DNA of 64,000 nucleotides from Streptomyces sp. B21-105 (GTDB lineage: Bacteria; Actinomycetota; Actinomycetes; Streptomycetales; Streptomycetaceae). Position numbers and translations under genes: made by a program. This document shows, in pieces, positions 17,280 through 27,267 of the stretch (its first letter is position 1; every line of letters starts with the position of its first letter). Below the pieces are notes generated by a model. The model ran no database searches, was not told where the DNA came from, and saw only the letters and a list, made by a program, of their open reading frames with translations. Location of the stretch: positions 4,464,001 through 4,528,000 of the forward strand of contig NZ_JARUMJ010000001.1 of assembly GCF_036898465.1 (NCBI RefSeq), given 5' to 3'.

Positions 17280-18347
17280 CTACGCGGCGTAGTCCCCCAC
17301 CAGCTCCGCGCCGGTCGGGTGCTCGCCGCGCTCGGTGATCTCGCCGGCGACCCAGGCCTCGACGCCGCGGTCGGCCAGCGTCGCGAGCGCGACGTCCGCC
17401 GACTCCTCGGGCACGATCGCCATCATGCCGACGCCCATGTTGAGGGTCTTCTCCAGCTCCAGGCGCTCGACCGAGCCGGTCCTGCCGACCAGGTCGAAGA
17501 TCGGAGCCGGGGTCCAGGTGGAGCGGTCCACGACGGCGTGCAGGCCGTCCGGGATCACGCGGGCCAGGTTGGCCGCGAGACCGCCGCCGGTGATGTGCGA
17601 GAAGGCGTGCACGTCCGTGGTGCGAGTGAGGGCCAGGCAGTCCAGCGAGTAGATCTTGGTGGGCTCAAGGAGCTCCTCGCCGAGCGTGCGGCCGAGCTCG
17701 TCGATCCGCGCGTCCAGGGACAGGCCGGCCTGGTTCAGCAGGACGTGCCGGACCAGCGAGTACCCGTTCGAGTGAAGGCCGGAGGCCGCCATGGCGATCA
17801 CCGCGTCCCCGGTGCGGATGCGGTCCGGCCCGAGCAGCCGGTCGGCCTCCACGACGCCCGTGCCGGCGCCGGCGACGTCGAAGTCGTCCTCGCCGAGGAG
17901 GCCCGGGTGCTCGGCCGTCTCGCCGCCGACCAGGGCGCAGCCGGCGAGCACACAGCCCTCGGCGATGCCCTTGACGATGGCGGCGACCCGCTCGGGGTGG
18001 ACCTTGCCGACGCAGATGTAGTCGGTCATGAACAGCGGTTCGGCGCCGCACACCACGATGTCGTCCATGACCATGGCGACCAGGTCGTGGCCGATGGTGT
18101 CGTACACGCCGAGCCGGCGCGCGATGTCGACCTTGGTGCCGACGCCGTCCGTGGCGGAGGCGAGCAGGGGACGCTCGTAGCGCTTGAGGGCGGAGGCGTC
18201 GAAGAGGCCGGCGAAGCCGCCGAGGCCGCCCAGGACCTCGGGGCGCTGCGTCTTCTTCACCCACTCCTTCATCAGCTCGACGGCGCGGTCGCCGGCTTCG
18301 ATGTCGACGCCCGCGGCTGCGTAGCTGGCACCAGTTGTCTCAGACAT
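17280..18347 (-). CDS. purM: phosphoribosylformylglycinamidine cyclo-ligase PurM
   Basis: A 355-residue AIR synthetase. It closes the imidazole ring of FGAM with ATP to give AIR, step 5 of IMP synthesis, in the cytosol. It opens with SYAAAGVDIEAGDRAV and contains SATDGVGTK and GGETAEHPG, the signature nucleotide-binding loops of the PurM/PurL superfamily, plus HITGGGLAANLAR. Start ATG 18347 gives the usual family N terminus; a GTG/ATG further upstream is unlikely. It lies 85 nt downstream of purF and is probably cotranscribed with it. Confidence 0.97.
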   Translation of the reverse strand: MSETTGASYAAAGVDIEAGDRAVELMKEWVKKTQRPEVLGGLGGFAGLFDASALKRYERPLLASATDGVGTKVDIARRLGVYDTIGHDLVAMVMDDIVVCGAEPLFMTDYICVGKVHPERVAAIVKGIAEGCVLAGCALVGGETAEHPGLLGEDDFDVAGAGTGVVEADRLLGPDRIRTGDAVIAMAASGLHSNGYSLVRHVLLNQAGLSLDARIDELGRTLGEELLEPTKIYSLDCLALTRTTDVHAFSHITGGGLAANLARVIPDGLHAVVDRSTWTPAPIFDLVGRTGSVERLELEKTLNMGVGMMAIVPEESADVALATLADRGVEAWVAGEITERGEHPTGAELVGDYAA

Positions 18348-18432
18348 GACGGTGAGAACTTTCGTGTCGTACGGCGGGTGTGACGGGGTGTGACGTGACA
18401 TGACGGACTGCGACGGCTGCCGACGGGGCTGC

Positions 18433-19959
18433 CTACGGACGGCGGATCGCGTCGGACGCGGCCGTGGCGGCCGGACCGGCGGCCAGCTCCGTCTCCAGGA
18501 GCTGCTTGCCGAGCAGCTCGGGATCGGGGAGCTCCATCGGGTATTCGCCGTCGAAGCAGGCGCGGCAGAGGTTCGGCTTGGCGATGGTGGTCGCCTCGAT
18601 CATGCCTTCGAGGGAGATGTACGAGAGGGAGTCGGCGCCCAGGGAGGTGCCGATCTCGTCGATGGTCATGCCGTTGGCGATCAGCTCCGCGCGCGTGGCG
18701 AAGTCGATGCCGAAGAAGCAGGGCCACTTCACGGGCGGCGAGGAGATGCGGATGTGCACCTCGGCCGCGCCCGCCTCGCGGAGCATGCGCACCAGGGCCC
18801 GCTGGGTGTTGCCGCGCACGATCGAGTCGTCGACGACGACCAGGCGCTTGCCCTTGATGACTTCCTTGAGCGGGTTCAGCTTCAGGCGGATGCCCAGCTG
18901 GCGGATGGTCTGCGAGGGCTGGATGAACGTCCGGCCGACGTAGGCGTTCTTCACCAGGCCCGCGCCGAAGGGGATGCCCGACGCCTCGGCGTAGCCGATG
19001 GCGGCGGGGGTGCCGGACTCCGGTGTCGCTATGACGAGATCGGCGTCGACCGGTGCTTCCTTGGCGAGCTTGCGGCCCATCTCCACACGGGAGAGGTACA
19101 CGTTCCGCCCGGCGATGTCGGTGTCCGGACGGGCCAGGTACACGTACTCGAAGACACAGCCCTTGGGCTTCGCTTCCGCGAACCGGGAGGTCCGCAGGCC
19201 GTTCTCGTCGATGGCGACGAACTCGCCGGGCTCGATCTCACGGACGTAGGCGGCGCCGCAGATGTCCAGGGCGGCGGACTCGGAGGCGACGACCCAGCCG
19301 CGCTCCAGCCGGCCGAGGACGAGCGGGCGGATGCCCTGCGGGTCGCGGCCCGCGTACAGCGTGTGCTCGTCCATGAAGACGAGTGAGAAGGCGCCTTTGA
19401 CCTGCGGGAGGACCTGGTGGGCCGCTTCCTCGATGGTCAGCGGCTTGCCGTCCTCGTCGACCTGGGCCGCGAGGAGCGCGGTGAGCAGGTCGGTGTCGTT
19501 GGTCGCCGCGACGCGCGGCGTGCGGCCCTCCTGCTTGGGCAGGTCGGCGACCATCTCGGCGAGCTGGGCGGTGTTGACGAGGTTTCCGTTGTGACCGAGC
19601 GCGATCGAACCGTGCGCGGTGGCGCGGAACGTCGGCTGGGCGTTCTCCCACACGGAAGCGCCGGTGGTCGAGTAGCGGGCGTGACCGACCGCGATATGAC
19701 CCTGGAGCGAACCGAGTGAGGTCTCGTCGAAGACCTGGGACACCAGGCCCATGTCCTTGAAGACGAGGATCTGCGAGCCGTTGCTGACCGCGATCCCCGC
19801 GGATTCCTGACCTCGATGCTGTAGGGCGTAGAGCCCGAAGTAAGTGAGCTTGGCGACCTCTTCACCGGGAGCCCAGACACCGAAGACGCCGCATGCGTCC
19901 TGGGGGCCCTTCTCACCGGGGAGCAGATCATGACTGAGTCGACCGTCACCACGTGGCAC
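18433..19959 (-). CDS. purF: amidophosphoribosyltransferase PurF
   Basis: A 508-residue enzyme making 5-phosphoribosylamine from PRPP and glutamine, the committed step of purine synthesis. It has an N-terminal class II glutamine amidotransferase domain whose nucleophile Cys is at about residue 23 (DACGVFG) after a short propeptide to be cleaved. The C-terminal PRTase domain carries the PRPP loop VVVDDSIVRGNT. Start GTG 19959 matches the usual Streptomyces N terminus (VPRGDGRL); its ribosome binding site is weak. No iron-sulfur cluster cysteines were checked in detail. Confidence 0.97.
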   Translation of the reverse strand: MPRGDGRLSHDLLPGEKGPQDACGVFGVWAPGEEVAKLTYFGLYALQHRGQESAGIAVSNGSQILVFKDMGLVSQVFDETSLGSLQGHIAVGHARYSTTGASVWENAQPTFRATAHGSIALGHNGNLVNTAQLAEMVADLPKQEGRTPRVAATNDTDLLTALLAAQVDEDGKPLTIEEAAHQVLPQVKGAFSLVFMDEHTLYAGRDPQGIRPLVLGRLERGWVVASESAALDICGAAYVREIEPGEFVAIDENGLRTSRFAEAKPKGCVFEYVYLARPDTDIAGRNVYLSRVEMGRKLAKEAPVDADLVIATPESGTPAAIGYAEASGIPFGAGLVKNAYVGRTFIQPSQTIRQLGIRLKLNPLKEVIKGKRLVVVDDSIVRGNTQRALVRMLREAGAAEVHIRISSPPVKWPCFFGIDFATRAELIANGMTIDEIGTSLGADSLSYISLEGMIEATTIAKPNLCRACFDGEYPMELPDPELLGKQLLETELAAGPAATAASDAIRRP

Positions 19960-20191
19960 GCCACCGAGTGTAGGCGAGATCGACCACTGGTCCGAATTGG
20001 GGATACCGGCCGGTAACTGGATCATCGGGCGGCCACGGCACCCGTGATCAGCGCGTCCGCCCAGGTCAGGACCGGAATTCGGTGATCCACTCGGGGATCG
20101 GACGGGTCCCGGGGGCGGCCCGGCGAGCACCCGTTGCGGGGGTATGAGTGAGCTGTCGCACACCAATAGGGCGGTGGACGGCGGCCGGGTC

Positions 20192-20746
20192 TCATTTCCT
20201 GGTCAGCCGGACCTGGTCGCCGTCGGCCGTGGCGAGGGTCAGCGTGGCGCCGTCGACCTCGGCGGTGAGGGTCCCGTCGGCGAGCGTGCCGGCCAGCGTG
20301 CGCTCGAACGCCATGGGCTGCTCCTCGCAGGCCATCCTCGTCGACCGCGCGTTGCTGAACCGCACGCTGTCGCCCGTCACTGCGGCCTTCGCGGTGAAAT
20401 GGTTGCACCCGTAATTGCCCGCCGCCTTCCCGTCCTCGATCTCGACGTGTGCGCCGGGCGGGGCGCGGTGGACGACCCCGCCGACGGTGACGCTGTCGAC
20501 GTTCCACCAGACCCCGGTGACGGGCTGCTCTGCGCGCACCGCCCCACTGCCGGGCTGTTCGCCGCCCGCCTTCTCACTCCCGCAGGCAGCGGCGAGCGGG
20601 ACGAGCACGAGCAGGACGGCGGCGGCCAACGCCGTGCGGCGCCGGGAGCGGTGCGGTTGCGGTTGCGTATCCCCATGTGTGGGGCCGCGCGTGGGGCCGC
20701 CGTGTGCGGGGCGGCTGGGCGTGGGGCTGTGCGGCTGCCTGGACAT
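20192..20746 (-). CDS. META domain-containing lipoprotein
   Basis: A 184-residue predicted lipoprotein. After a 35-residue polar, basic N terminus come a hydrophobic helix and the lipobox LAAACG, with lipidation expected on the Cys. The mature part (VTGVWWNVDSVTVGG ... GNYGCNHFTAKAAVTGDSVRF ... TRMACEE) is a META/HslJ-like beta domain, including its characteristic GCN and M-A-C elements. Family function is unclear; HslJ-type proteins are linked to heat or antibiotic stress. It lies upstream of and in line with purF but 230 nt away. Confidence 0.82.
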   Translation of the reverse strand: MSRQPHSPTPSRPAHGGPTRGPTHGDTQPQPHRSRRRTALAAAVLLVLVPLAAACGSEKAGGEQPGSGAVRAEQPVTGVWWNVDSVTVGGVVHRAPPGAHVEIEDGKAAGNYGCNHFTAKAAVTGDSVRFSNARSTRMACEEQPMAFERTLAGTLADGTLTAEVDGATLTLATADGDQVRLTRK

Positions 20747-20814
20747 GCCGGTTGGACGGGGCGGGGGGCGTGGTCGGTTCCGCTCCGGCGCCGGGATTCA
20801 GGCCATCGGCGGGA

Positions 20815-21612
20815 TCAGGCCATCAGGGGGAGCAGCGCCGTGAGGTCCGCACGCTCGCCGCTCGCCGCGACCTTCGCCTCCTCGACGGCGTCCTGCCAGG
20901 TCACCCGGCCGGTCGCCAGCCGGATCCAGGTCAGCGGGTCGGTCTCGACGACGTTGGGCGGGGTGCCCCGGGTGTGCCGGGGGCCCTCGACGCACTGCAC
21001 GACGGCGTACGGCGGGATCCGCACCTCGGTCGCGCCGCCGGGCGCCCTGGCGGCGAGGGCGTCGGCGAGGAGCCGGGTGGCGGCGGCGAGCGCCTGACGG
21101 TCGAAGGGGACGTCCAGACCGGGGACGGCCGCGTTCAGGTCGTCGGTGTGCACGACCAGCTCGACGGTACGGGTGACGAGGTAGTCGGCCAGGCTGATGG
21201 CGCCGGTGCGGGTCGCCAGCAGCCGGTCGCCGGGGACGGCGGCGAGGGCGGCGACGACGCGCTCCTCGGTGCGGGCGTAGAGGACGTCCAGGTCGGGGTG
21301 GGCCGCGGCGAGCTCCAGGGTGCCCTCGCCGATGTCGGCGGCACGGGCGGCGGTGGCGAACGGCCACTGAAGGAGCGTGAGCTCCGCCTTCGCTGGTTCG
21401 TCCCGCTCGATGTTGCGGCTGACGGTCTCCACCGCCATGGTCACGTGAGCGGCCAGCTCCCGCACCGTCCATCCCGCCAGCCGGGTGGGCAGCGCGAGTT
21501 GCTCGGGGGTGAGGGAGCCCACGGCCCGCCGTACGTTGCCGAACTGGGCCAGCACCGCGGCACGGGTCCTGACGGGGTCGTAGGCGCGGACGCGCTTCTT
21601 GGCCGGAGGCAT
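20815..21612 (-). CDS. mycothiol-dependent maleylpyruvate isomerase family protein
   Basis: A 265-residue soluble protein of the MDMPI/DinB-like superfamily. Its N-terminal four-helix domain (TRLAGWTVRELAAHVTMAVETV) carries the conserved His expected for metal binding. The region ending in VELVVHTDDLNAAVPG is typical for the family, and the C-terminal part resembles a sterol-carrier-like domain (PPYAVVQCVEGPRHTRGTPPNVVETDPLTW). Members use mycothiol as cofactor, but only one or two have known substrates. Start ATG 21612 is preferred over an upstream one because of the family N terminus. Confidence 0.82.
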   Translation of the reverse strand: MPPAKKRVRAYDPVRTRAAVLAQFGNVRRAVGSLTPEQLALPTRLAGWTVRELAAHVTMAVETVSRNIERDEPAKAELTLLQWPFATAARAADIGEGTLELAAAHPDLDVLYARTEERVVAALAAVPGDRLLATRTGAISLADYLVTRTVELVVHTDDLNAAVPGLDVPFDRQALAAATRLLADALAARAPGGATEVRIPPYAVVQCVEGPRHTRGTPPNVVETDPLTWIRLATGRVTWQDAVEEAKVAASGERADLTALLPLMA

Positions 21613-21756
21613 GACGGCGAGCCTAGTGGCCGCCGGTGACACCGGGCCGTCCCGCCGGCGCGAGGGGGCACCCCCTCGCGCCGGTCACGACGAAGGCCCC
21701 GCCCGGGGCACGTGGGAACGTGGGAACGGGCGGAGCCTTCACCGGAGTACGGAGTG

Positions 21757-21780
21757 CGGGGTACCTGGACAGGTACCCCG
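21757..21780 (-). terminator. terminator of purL
   Basis: An 11-bp perfect inverted repeat around a 2-nt centre (CGGGGTACCTG / CAGGTACCCCG) lies 4 nt past the purL stop codon. A second, longer GC-rich hairpin (about 21691-21740) follows it and may act with it. Confidence 0.78.
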
Positions 21781-21784
21781 GCGA

Positions 21785-24043
21785 CTACGCGAGGAGCGCC
21801 GGGATGGTGTCCTCGTGGGCCTTGCGCAGCTCCTCCAGGGACAGCGCGAACTCGCCCTGGAGCTCGACCGTGTCGCCGTCGACGACGCCGATGCGGGTGA
21901 CGGGCAGGCCGCGCGCCCCGCACATGTCGTTGAAGCGGAGCTCCTCGGACCGCGGGACCGCCACCACGGCACGGCCCGCCGACTCGGAGAAGAGGAGCGT
22001 GAAGGCGTCGAGCCCGTCCGGGACGACCAGCCGCGCGCCCTTGCCGCCGAGCAGCGCCGACTCGACGACCGCCTGGACCAGGCCGCCGTCCGACAGGTCG
22101 TGCGCGGAGTCGATCATGCCGTCGCGGGAGGCGGAGATCAGGATCTCGCCGAGCAGCCGCTCCCGCTCCAGGTCGACCTTCGGGGGCATGCCGCCGAGGT
22201 GGTCGTGGACGACCTGGGACCAGGCCGAGCCGCCGAACTCCTCATGGGTGTCGCCGAGGAGGTAGAGCAGCTGGCCCTCCTCCTGGAAGGCGACCGGCGT
22301 GCGCCGCGCCACGTCGTCGATGACGCCCAGCACCGCGACCACGGGGGTCGGGTGGATGGCCGCCTCGCCGGTCTGGTTGTAGAGGGAGACGTTGCCGCCG
22401 GTCACCGGGGTGCCGAGCTGCTGGCAGGCGTCGGCCAGGCCGCGGATGGCCTCCGCGAACTGCCACATCACCGCCGGATCCTCGGGCGAGCCGAAGTTCA
22501 GGCAGTCGGAGACGGCGAGCGGCTTCGCGCCGGTCGTCGCCACGTTGCGGTACGCCTCGGAGAGGGCCAGCTGCGCGCCCGCGTACGGGTCGAGCTTGGC
22601 GTACCGGCCGTTGCCGTCGGTCGCGATGGCGACGCCGAGGCCGGTCTCCTCGTCGATCCGGATCATGCCGGAGTCCTCGGGCTGCGCGAGGACGGTGTTG
22701 CCCTGCACGAAGTGGTCGTACTGCGAGGTGATCCACTTCTTGGAGGCCTGGTTCGGGGACGACACCAGCTTCAGGACCTGGTCCTTCAGCTCGTCGCCCG
22801 TCTGCGGCCGGGGCAGCTTGTTCGCGTCGTCGGCCTGGAGGGCGTCCTGCCAGTCCGGACGGGCGTAGGGACGCTCGTAGACCGGGCCGTCGTGGGCGAC
22901 GGTGCGCGGGTCGACGTCGACGATCTTGCCGCCGTGCCAGAAGATCTCGAGGCGGTCGCCGTCGGTCACCTCGCCGATGACGGTCGCGATGACGTCCCAC
23001 TTGTCGCAGATCTCGAGGAAGCGGTCGACCTTCGCCGGCTCGACGACCGCGCACATGCGTTCCTGCGACTCGCTCATGAGGATTTCCTCGGGCGAGAGAG
23101 TCGAGTCCCGCAGCGGCACGTCGTCCAGCGTGACGCGCATGCCGCCGGAGCCGTTGGAGGCGAGCTCGGACGTCGCGCAGGACAGGCCGGCCGCGCCGAG
23201 GTCCTGGATGCCGACGACCAGCTTCTCCTTGAAGGCCTCCAGGGTGCACTCGATGAGGAGCTTCTCCTGGAACGGGTCGCCGACCTGCACGGCCGGACGC
23301 TTCGACGGCTTGGCGTCGTCGAAGGTCTCGGAGGCCAGGATCGAGGCGCCGCCGATGCCGTCGCCGCCGGTGCGGGCCCCGTAGAGGATGACCTTGTTGC
23401 CGGCGCCGGACGCCTTCGCGAGGTGGATGTCCTCGTGCCGCATCACACCGATGGCGCCGGCGTTGACCAGCGGGTTGCCCTGGTAGCAGGCGTCGAAGAC
23501 GACCTCGCCGCCGATGTTCGGCAGGCCCAGGCAGTTGCCGTAACCGCCGATGCCGGCGACGACGCCCGGCAGGACGCGCTTGGTGTCGGGGTGGTCGGCG
23601 GCGCCGAAGCGCAGCGGGTCCACGACCGCGACCGGACGCGCGCCCATCGCGATGATGTCGCGCACGATGCCGCCGACGCCCGTGGCCGCGCCCTGGTACG
23701 GCTCGACGTACGAGGGGTGGTTGTGCGACTCGACCTTGAAGGTGACCGCGTAGCCCTGGCCGACGTCGACGACGCCCGCGTTCTCGCCGATGCCCACGAG
23801 GAGGGCGTCGGACTGGGGGGCCTTCTCGCCGAACTGGCGGAGGTGCACCTTGGAGGACTTGTACGAGCAGTGCTCGGACCACATGACCGAGTACATGGCC
23901 AGCTCGGCGCCGGTCGGGCGACGGCCGAGGATCTCGACCACGCGCTCGTACTCGTCCTTCTTCAGGCCGAGTTCGGCCCAGGGCAGCTCGACGTCGGGGG
24001 TCTCGGTCGCGTGCTCGACCGTGTCCAGAGGCGTCCGGCTCAT
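21785..24043 (-). CDS. purL: phosphoribosylformylglycinamidine synthase subunit PurL
   Basis: A 752-residue small-type PurL, the synthetase subunit that works with PurQ and PurS to convert FGAR, ATP and glutamine to FGAM. It contains [20 protein letters not shown], the nucleotide-binding GIGGYGN and [13 protein letters not shown], and AHDLSDGGL near the C terminus. Length is right for the three-subunit form, unlike the ~1300-residue fused PurL. Its ATG overlaps the purQ stop codon by 4 nt (ATGA), showing translational coupling. Confidence 0.98.
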   Translation of the reverse strand: MSRTPLDTVEHATETPDVELPWAELGLKKDEYERVVEILGRRPTGAELAMYSVMWSEHCSYKSSKVHLRQFGEKAPQSDALLVGIGENAGVVDVGQGYAVTFKVESHNHPSYVEPYQGAATGVGGIVRDIIAMGARPVAVVDPLRFGAADHPDTKRVLPGVVAGIGGYGNCLGLPNIGGEVVFDACYQGNPLVNAGAIGVMRHEDIHLAKASGAGNKVILYGARTGGDGIGGASILASETFDDAKPSKRPAVQVGDPFQEKLLIECTLEAFKEKLVVGIQDLGAAGLSCATSELASNGSGGMRVTLDDVPLRDSTLSPEEILMSESQERMCAVVEPAKVDRFLEICDKWDVIATVIGEVTDGDRLEIFWHGGKIVDVDPRTVAHDGPVYERPYARPDWQDALQADDANKLPRPQTGDELKDQVLKLVSSPNQASKKWITSQYDHFVQGNTVLAQPEDSGMIRIDEETGLGVAIATDGNGRYAKLDPYAGAQLALSEAYRNVATTGAKPLAVSDCLNFGSPEDPAVMWQFAEAIRGLADACQQLGTPVTGGNVSLYNQTGEAAIHPTPVVAVLGVIDDVARRTPVAFQEEGQLLYLLGDTHEEFGGSAWSQVVHDHLGGMPPKVDLERERLLGEILISASRDGMIDSAHDLSDGGLVQAVVESALLGGKGARLVVPDGLDAFTLLFSESAGRAVVAVPRSEELRFNDMCGARGLPVTRIGVVDGDTVELQGEFALSLEELRKAHEDTIPALLA

Positions 24044-24720
24044 GCGTTGACCAGCTTCTTGAGGATCGAGGTGAAGAAGGGGAGACCGTCGGTGCGGCCG
24101 GACCCGATGAGGGGTTCGACGGCGTGCTCCGGGTGCGGCATCAGGCCCACGACGTTGCCCGCCGCGTTGGTGATGCCGGCGATGTCGTTGAGCGAGCCGT
24201 TCGGATTGACGTCCAGGTAGCGGAAGGCGACCCGGCCCTCCGCCTCCAGCTCGTCCAGCGTGTGCTGGTCGGCGACGTACCGGCCGTCCATGTTCTTCAG
24301 CGGGATGTGGATCTCCTGGCCGGCCGTGTAGTCGGTGGTCCAGGCGGTGTCCGCGTTCTCCACCCGCAGCTTCTGGTCGCGGCAGATGAAGTGGAGGTGG
24401 TCGTTGCCGAGCATCGCGCCGGGCAGCAGGTGCGCCTCGGTGAGGATCTGGAAGCCGTTGCAGATGCCGAGGACCGGCAGACCGGCCTTCGCCTGCTCGA
24501 TGAGGGGCTCCATCACGGGGGAGAAACGCGCGATGGCGCCGGCCCGCAGATAGTCGCCGTAGGAGAAACCTCCGCACAGCACCACGGCGTCGACCTGGTG
24601 GAGGTTCTTGTCCTTGTGCCAGAGGGCGACGGGTTCGGCGCCCGCGAGGCGGATCGCACGCTGAGTGTCCCGGTCGTCGAGGCTGCCGGGAAAAGTGACG
24701 ACGCCAATACGAGCGGTCAC
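24040..24720 (-). CDS. purQ: phosphoribosylformylglycinamidine synthase glutaminase subunit PurQ
   Basis: A 226-residue class I glutamine amidotransferase supplying ammonia to PurL. The nucleophile Cys is at about residue 87 (GICNGFQIL), and the His/Glu pair is near the C terminus (PHPEHAVEP). It opens with [15 protein letters not shown] as usual. GTG 24720 overlaps the purS stop codon (GTGA). Confidence 0.98.
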   Translation of the reverse strand: MTARIGVVTFPGSLDDRDTQRAIRLAGAEPVALWHKDKNLHQVDAVVLCGGFSYGDYLRAGAIARFSPVMEPLIEQAKAGLPVLGICNGFQILTEAHLLPGAMLGNDHLHFICRDQKLRVENADTAWTTDYTAGQEIHIPLKNMDGRYVADQHTLDELEAEGRVAFRYLDVNPNGSLNDIAGITNAAGNVVGLMPHPEHAVEPLIGSGRTDGLPFFTSILKKLVNA

Positions 24721-24989
24721 TTCGCGGCCCCCGCGACGGCTTCTTCCGACTCGACGCGGACGGTGAAGTCCTCGATCACGGTGTTGGCGAGGAAGGATTC
24801 CGCAAGCTCGTGGATGCGGGCGAGGGCGGCCTCGTCGACCGGCCCGTCAACTTCCAGTTCGAATCGCTTTCCCTGACGTACGTCGGAGATGCCTTCGAAA
24901 CCCAGCCGCGGCAGTGCGCGCTGCACCGCCTGGCCCTGGGGGTCGAGGATCTCCGGCTTGAGCATGACGTCGACTACGACGCGTGCCAC
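24717..24989 (-). CDS. purS: phosphoribosylformylglycinamidine synthase subunit PurS
   Basis: A 90-residue bridging subunit of the PurSQL complex, with a single ferredoxin-like fold ([26 protein letters not shown]). GTG 24989 is chosen because GGGAG lies 5 nt upstream; a GTG two codons earlier would be too close. It is the first gene of the purSQL operon. Confidence 0.96.
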   Translation of the reverse strand: MARVVVDVMLKPEILDPQGQAVQRALPRLGFEGISDVRQGKRFELEVDGPVDEAALARIHELAESFLANTVIEDFTVRVESEEAVAGAAK

Positions 24990-25352
24990 TGGCACTCCCG
25001 GTGGTGTGGTGCTGAGCAGGCTCCTGCAGGTGTCTCCAACAGGTGTCTTCAGACTACCCGCACAAAATTTCTACGCGAGTAGAGTTGTAGGAAACTACGT
25101 GAGCGCCATCACGATCAGGTATCGGACCAGTGCCTTCGTGGAAATTTCAGGGAAAGATCCGGGGTGCGTCCACGTTCCCTATTGCCCCGGGACACGCGGA
25201 CAGATTTAGTCGGGCTTCACATTGCAATGCCGGGCACTGTACAAATGAATTGTCAATAGCCGATACTTTGCCCCATAACAGGCGAACAGTCGACATCTCC
25301 GCGGCGTCCTGGCACGTCATCGCAGAGCTGTCGCACGAAGGGACCGATATTC
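24990..25352. promoter_or_regulatory. divergent promoter region purS / lsr2
   Basis: These 363 nt separate divergent purS and lsr2 and must hold both promoters. The middle (25060-25260) is AT-rich for this genome. Two CTAC(GC)GAGTAG / GTAG-type short inverted repeats lie near 25070-25100. No purine riboswitch fold is evident. Lsr2-type proteins favour AT-rich DNA, so autoregulation here is plausible but unproven. Confidence 0.5.
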
Positions 25353-25670
25353 GTGGCGCAGAAGGTCGTGGTCACTCTCTTTGACGACATCGACGGCTCG
25401 GAAGCGGCGGAAACGATCGCCTTCGGGCTGGACGGCAAGTCGTACGAGATCGACCTGAATGAAGGCAATGCCGAGAAACTGCGTAAGGCGCTCGCGCCCT
25501 ACGTGGACGCCGGCCGCAAGCGGTCGAGGTCCGGCAAGGCGTACAAGCAGACGGAGGTCGCCCCCGACCCCGCCGCCGTCCGCGCCTGGGCCCAGGCGAA
25601 CAAGATGGACGTGCCGGCCCGCGGCCGTATCCCCAAGAAGGTCTACGAGGCGTTCACCGACGCGCAGTGA
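25353..25670 (+). CDS. Lsr2-family nucleoid-associated protein
   Basis: A 105-residue xenogeneic silencer-type protein that bridges AT-rich DNA. The N-terminal dimerization domain (QKVVVTLFDDIDGSEAAETIAFGLDGKSYEIDL) is followed by a linker. The C-terminal DNA-binding domain holds the AT-hook-like RGR motif (DVPARGRIPKKV) and the usual VRAWAQANK helix. Streptomyces normally have two Lsr2 paralogues. By context next to purSQL this looks like the LsrL-type copy, but I cannot prove which. GTG 25353 follows GAAGGGA. Confidence 0.92.
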   Translation: MAQKVVVTLFDDIDGSEAAETIAFGLDGKSYEIDLNEGNAEKLRKALAPYVDAGRKRSRSGKAYKQTEVAPDPAAVRAWAQANKMDVPARGRIPKKVYEAFTDAQ

Positions 25671-25821
25671 GCTGGGCCCCGTGTGCTGGACCCCGAGTGC
25701 TGGGCCGACGGCCGGTCACCCGCCCCCGGCGGGAACCGACTTGCGCTGCACCCCTCCCGGTCGGCTAGAGTCTGGAGCACGCCGCCGGGCGAGGCCGAAA
25801 GGCCCAGCTCACGGAGTACAC

Positions 25822-25893
25822 GCGGGTGTAGTTCAGTAGTAGAACATCCCCCTTCCAGGGGGAAGGCGCAGTGTGCAATTCCTGTCACCCGCT
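25822..25893 (+). tRNA. tRNA-Gly (anticodon TCC)
   Basis: A 72-nt cloverleaf with acceptor GCGGGTG/CACCCGC, anticodon stem TCCCC/GGGGA with loop CTTCCAG, and T loop variant TGCAATT. No CCA is encoded. Confidence 0.93.
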
Positions 25894-25989
25894 CCGCATC
25901 GCCGATCCGACCACTCTTGTGGATCAGGTAGGCTGGTGCTCGCGCCGATCGGCGGCTGTGCTTGTTAACAGCTGGCGGTCGGAGGCAAT

Positions 25990-26062
25990 GCGGACGTAGC
26001 TCAGTTGGTAGAGCGCAACCTTGCCAAGGTTGAGGTCGCGAGTTCGAGCCTCGTCGTCCGCT
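25990..26062 (+). tRNA. tRNA-Gly (anticodon GCC), copy 1
   Basis: A 73-nt cloverleaf with acceptor GCGGACG/CGTCCGC, anticodon stem CAACC/GGTTG around TTGCCAA, and T arm GCGAG-TTCGAGC-CTCGT. It is identical to the copy at 30651-30723. Confidence 0.96.
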
Positions 26063-26070
26063 CGGGAATC

Positions 26071-26100
26071 AGACCCCGGTCCACTGGGCCGGGGTCTTTT
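26071..26100 (+). terminator. terminator of tRNA-Gly copy 1
   Basis: AGACCCCGG / CCGGGGTCT stem with a 9-nt loop, followed by TTTT. Confidence 0.88.
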
Positions 26101-26183
26101 CGTGTGCCCGTGTGCCCGAGTGGCCGAGTGCCAAGTGGCCAAGCCCGAGTGCCTGAGAAGCCGAGCGCCGCGTGTCTGACATT

Positions 26184-26203
26184 TGTCATACGCGCCGATG
26201 ACA
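26184..26203. promoter_or_regulatory. candidate response-regulator operator
   Basis: TGTCAT-N8-ATGACA is a perfect 6-bp inverted repeat about 45 nt before the start of the ABC transporter/two-component operon. An overlapping TGAC-N4-GTCA lies just before it. NarL-type regulators such as the one encoded in this operon bind inverted repeats of this kind, so it is a good candidate autoregulatory site. Confidence 0.5.
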
Positions 26204-26246
26204 CCTCGCACTGCCGGACCCTCCCCTCCGCGGGGAGGCTCGAGGC

Positions 26247-27254
26247 ATGGACACGAATGAGCACGTGATCGAGGTCACCGACCTCCGGCGTGTGTACGGG
26301 GGCGAGTTCGCCGCGGTCCGTGGAATCTCGTTCCACGTGCGCCGCGGTGAGGTCTTCGCGCTGCTCGGCACCAACGGGGCCGGGAAGACGTCGACCGTCG
26401 AACTGCTGGAAGGGCTCGCGCGTCCGGACGGCGGCCTGGTCAGGGTCCTCGGCCACGACCCGTACACCGAGCGGACCGCGGTACGGCCGCGCACCGGCGT
26501 GATGCTCCAGGAGGGCGGCCTCCCCTCCGAACTGACCGTCGCCGAGACCGCCCGGATGTGGGCCGGCTGCGTGAGCGGCACCCGTCCGGCCGAGGAGGCG
26601 CTGGCCCTCGTCGGACTCGCCGAACGGGCCGACATCCGGGTCAAGCAGTTGTCCGGGGGAGAGCGGCGACGCCTCGACCTGGCGCTCGCGGTGCTCGGCG
26701 ACCCCGAGGTCCTGTTCCTCGACGAGCCGACGACCGGCCTCGACGCCGAGGGCCGGCGCGACACCTGGGATCTGGTGCGCGCGCTGCGCGACGCCGGCAC
26801 GACGGTCCTGCTGACCACGCACTACCTGGAGGAGGCGGAGAACCTCGCCGACCGGCTGGCCATCCTGCACCGGGGCCGCATCGCCGCCTCCGGAACGCCC
26901 GCGGAGGTGACCGGCGCCCAGCCCTCCCGGATCGTCTTCGAGCTGCCCGAGGGGTACTTCGTCGGCGACCTGCCGCCCCTGGGCGAGCTCGGCGTGTGCG
27001 GCCACGGGGTCGACGGCCGTGTCGTACGGCTGCGCACGCGGGAGTTGCAGCGGGCGGCGACCGGGCTGCTGGTGTGGGCCGACCGGGCCGGAGTGCAGCT
27101 GCGCGGACTGGACGTGCGGTCGGCCTCGCTGGAGGAGGCGTTCCTCGACATCGCCCGCGAGGCGTCGGACGACCCGGAGGGCGACCGGGGCGTCCAGGGC
27201 CGCCGGGGCGACCGGGGCCGTCGAGGTGGACGAGGCGCGGAGGTCGCGGCATGA
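26247..27254 (+). CDS. ABC transporter ATP-binding protein (drug/lipid exporter type)
   Basis: A 335-residue ATPase subunit of an ABC-2 type exporter. Walker A GTNGAGKTS is at 41-49, the signature LSGGERR at about 135-141, Walker B VLFLDEPTTGLD at about 154-165, and the H-loop TTHYLEEAENLADRL follows. The C-terminal 100 residues form the usual accessory domain, then end in a Gly/Arg-rich tail. GGAGG lies 10 nt before ATG 26247. The gene heads a four-gene operon with a permease, a histidine kinase and a response regulator, an arrangement typical of self-regulated drug or antimicrobial peptide exporters. Confidence 0.94.
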   Translation: MDTNEHVIEVTDLRRVYGGEFAAVRGISFHVRRGEVFALLGTNGAGKTSTVELLEGLARPDGGLVRVLGHDPYTERTAVRPRTGVMLQEGGLPSELTVAETARMWAGCVSGTRPAEEALALVGLAERADIRVKQLSGGERRRLDLALAVLGDPEVLFLDEPTTGLDAEGRRDTWDLVRALRDAGTTVLLTTHYLEEAENLADRLAILHRGRIAASGTPAEVTGAQPSRIVFELPEGYFVGDLPPLGELGVCGHGVDGRVVRLRTRELQRAATGLLVWADRAGVQLRGLDVRSASLEEAFLDIAREASDDPEGDRGVQGRRGDRGRRGGRGAEVAA

Positions 27255-27267
27255 GGGGGCGAACGGC

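Noticed and set aside
24990..25352. Purine riboswitch before purS
   Set aside because: I could not find the three-way-junction consensus, and pur genes of Streptomyces are not known to use one.
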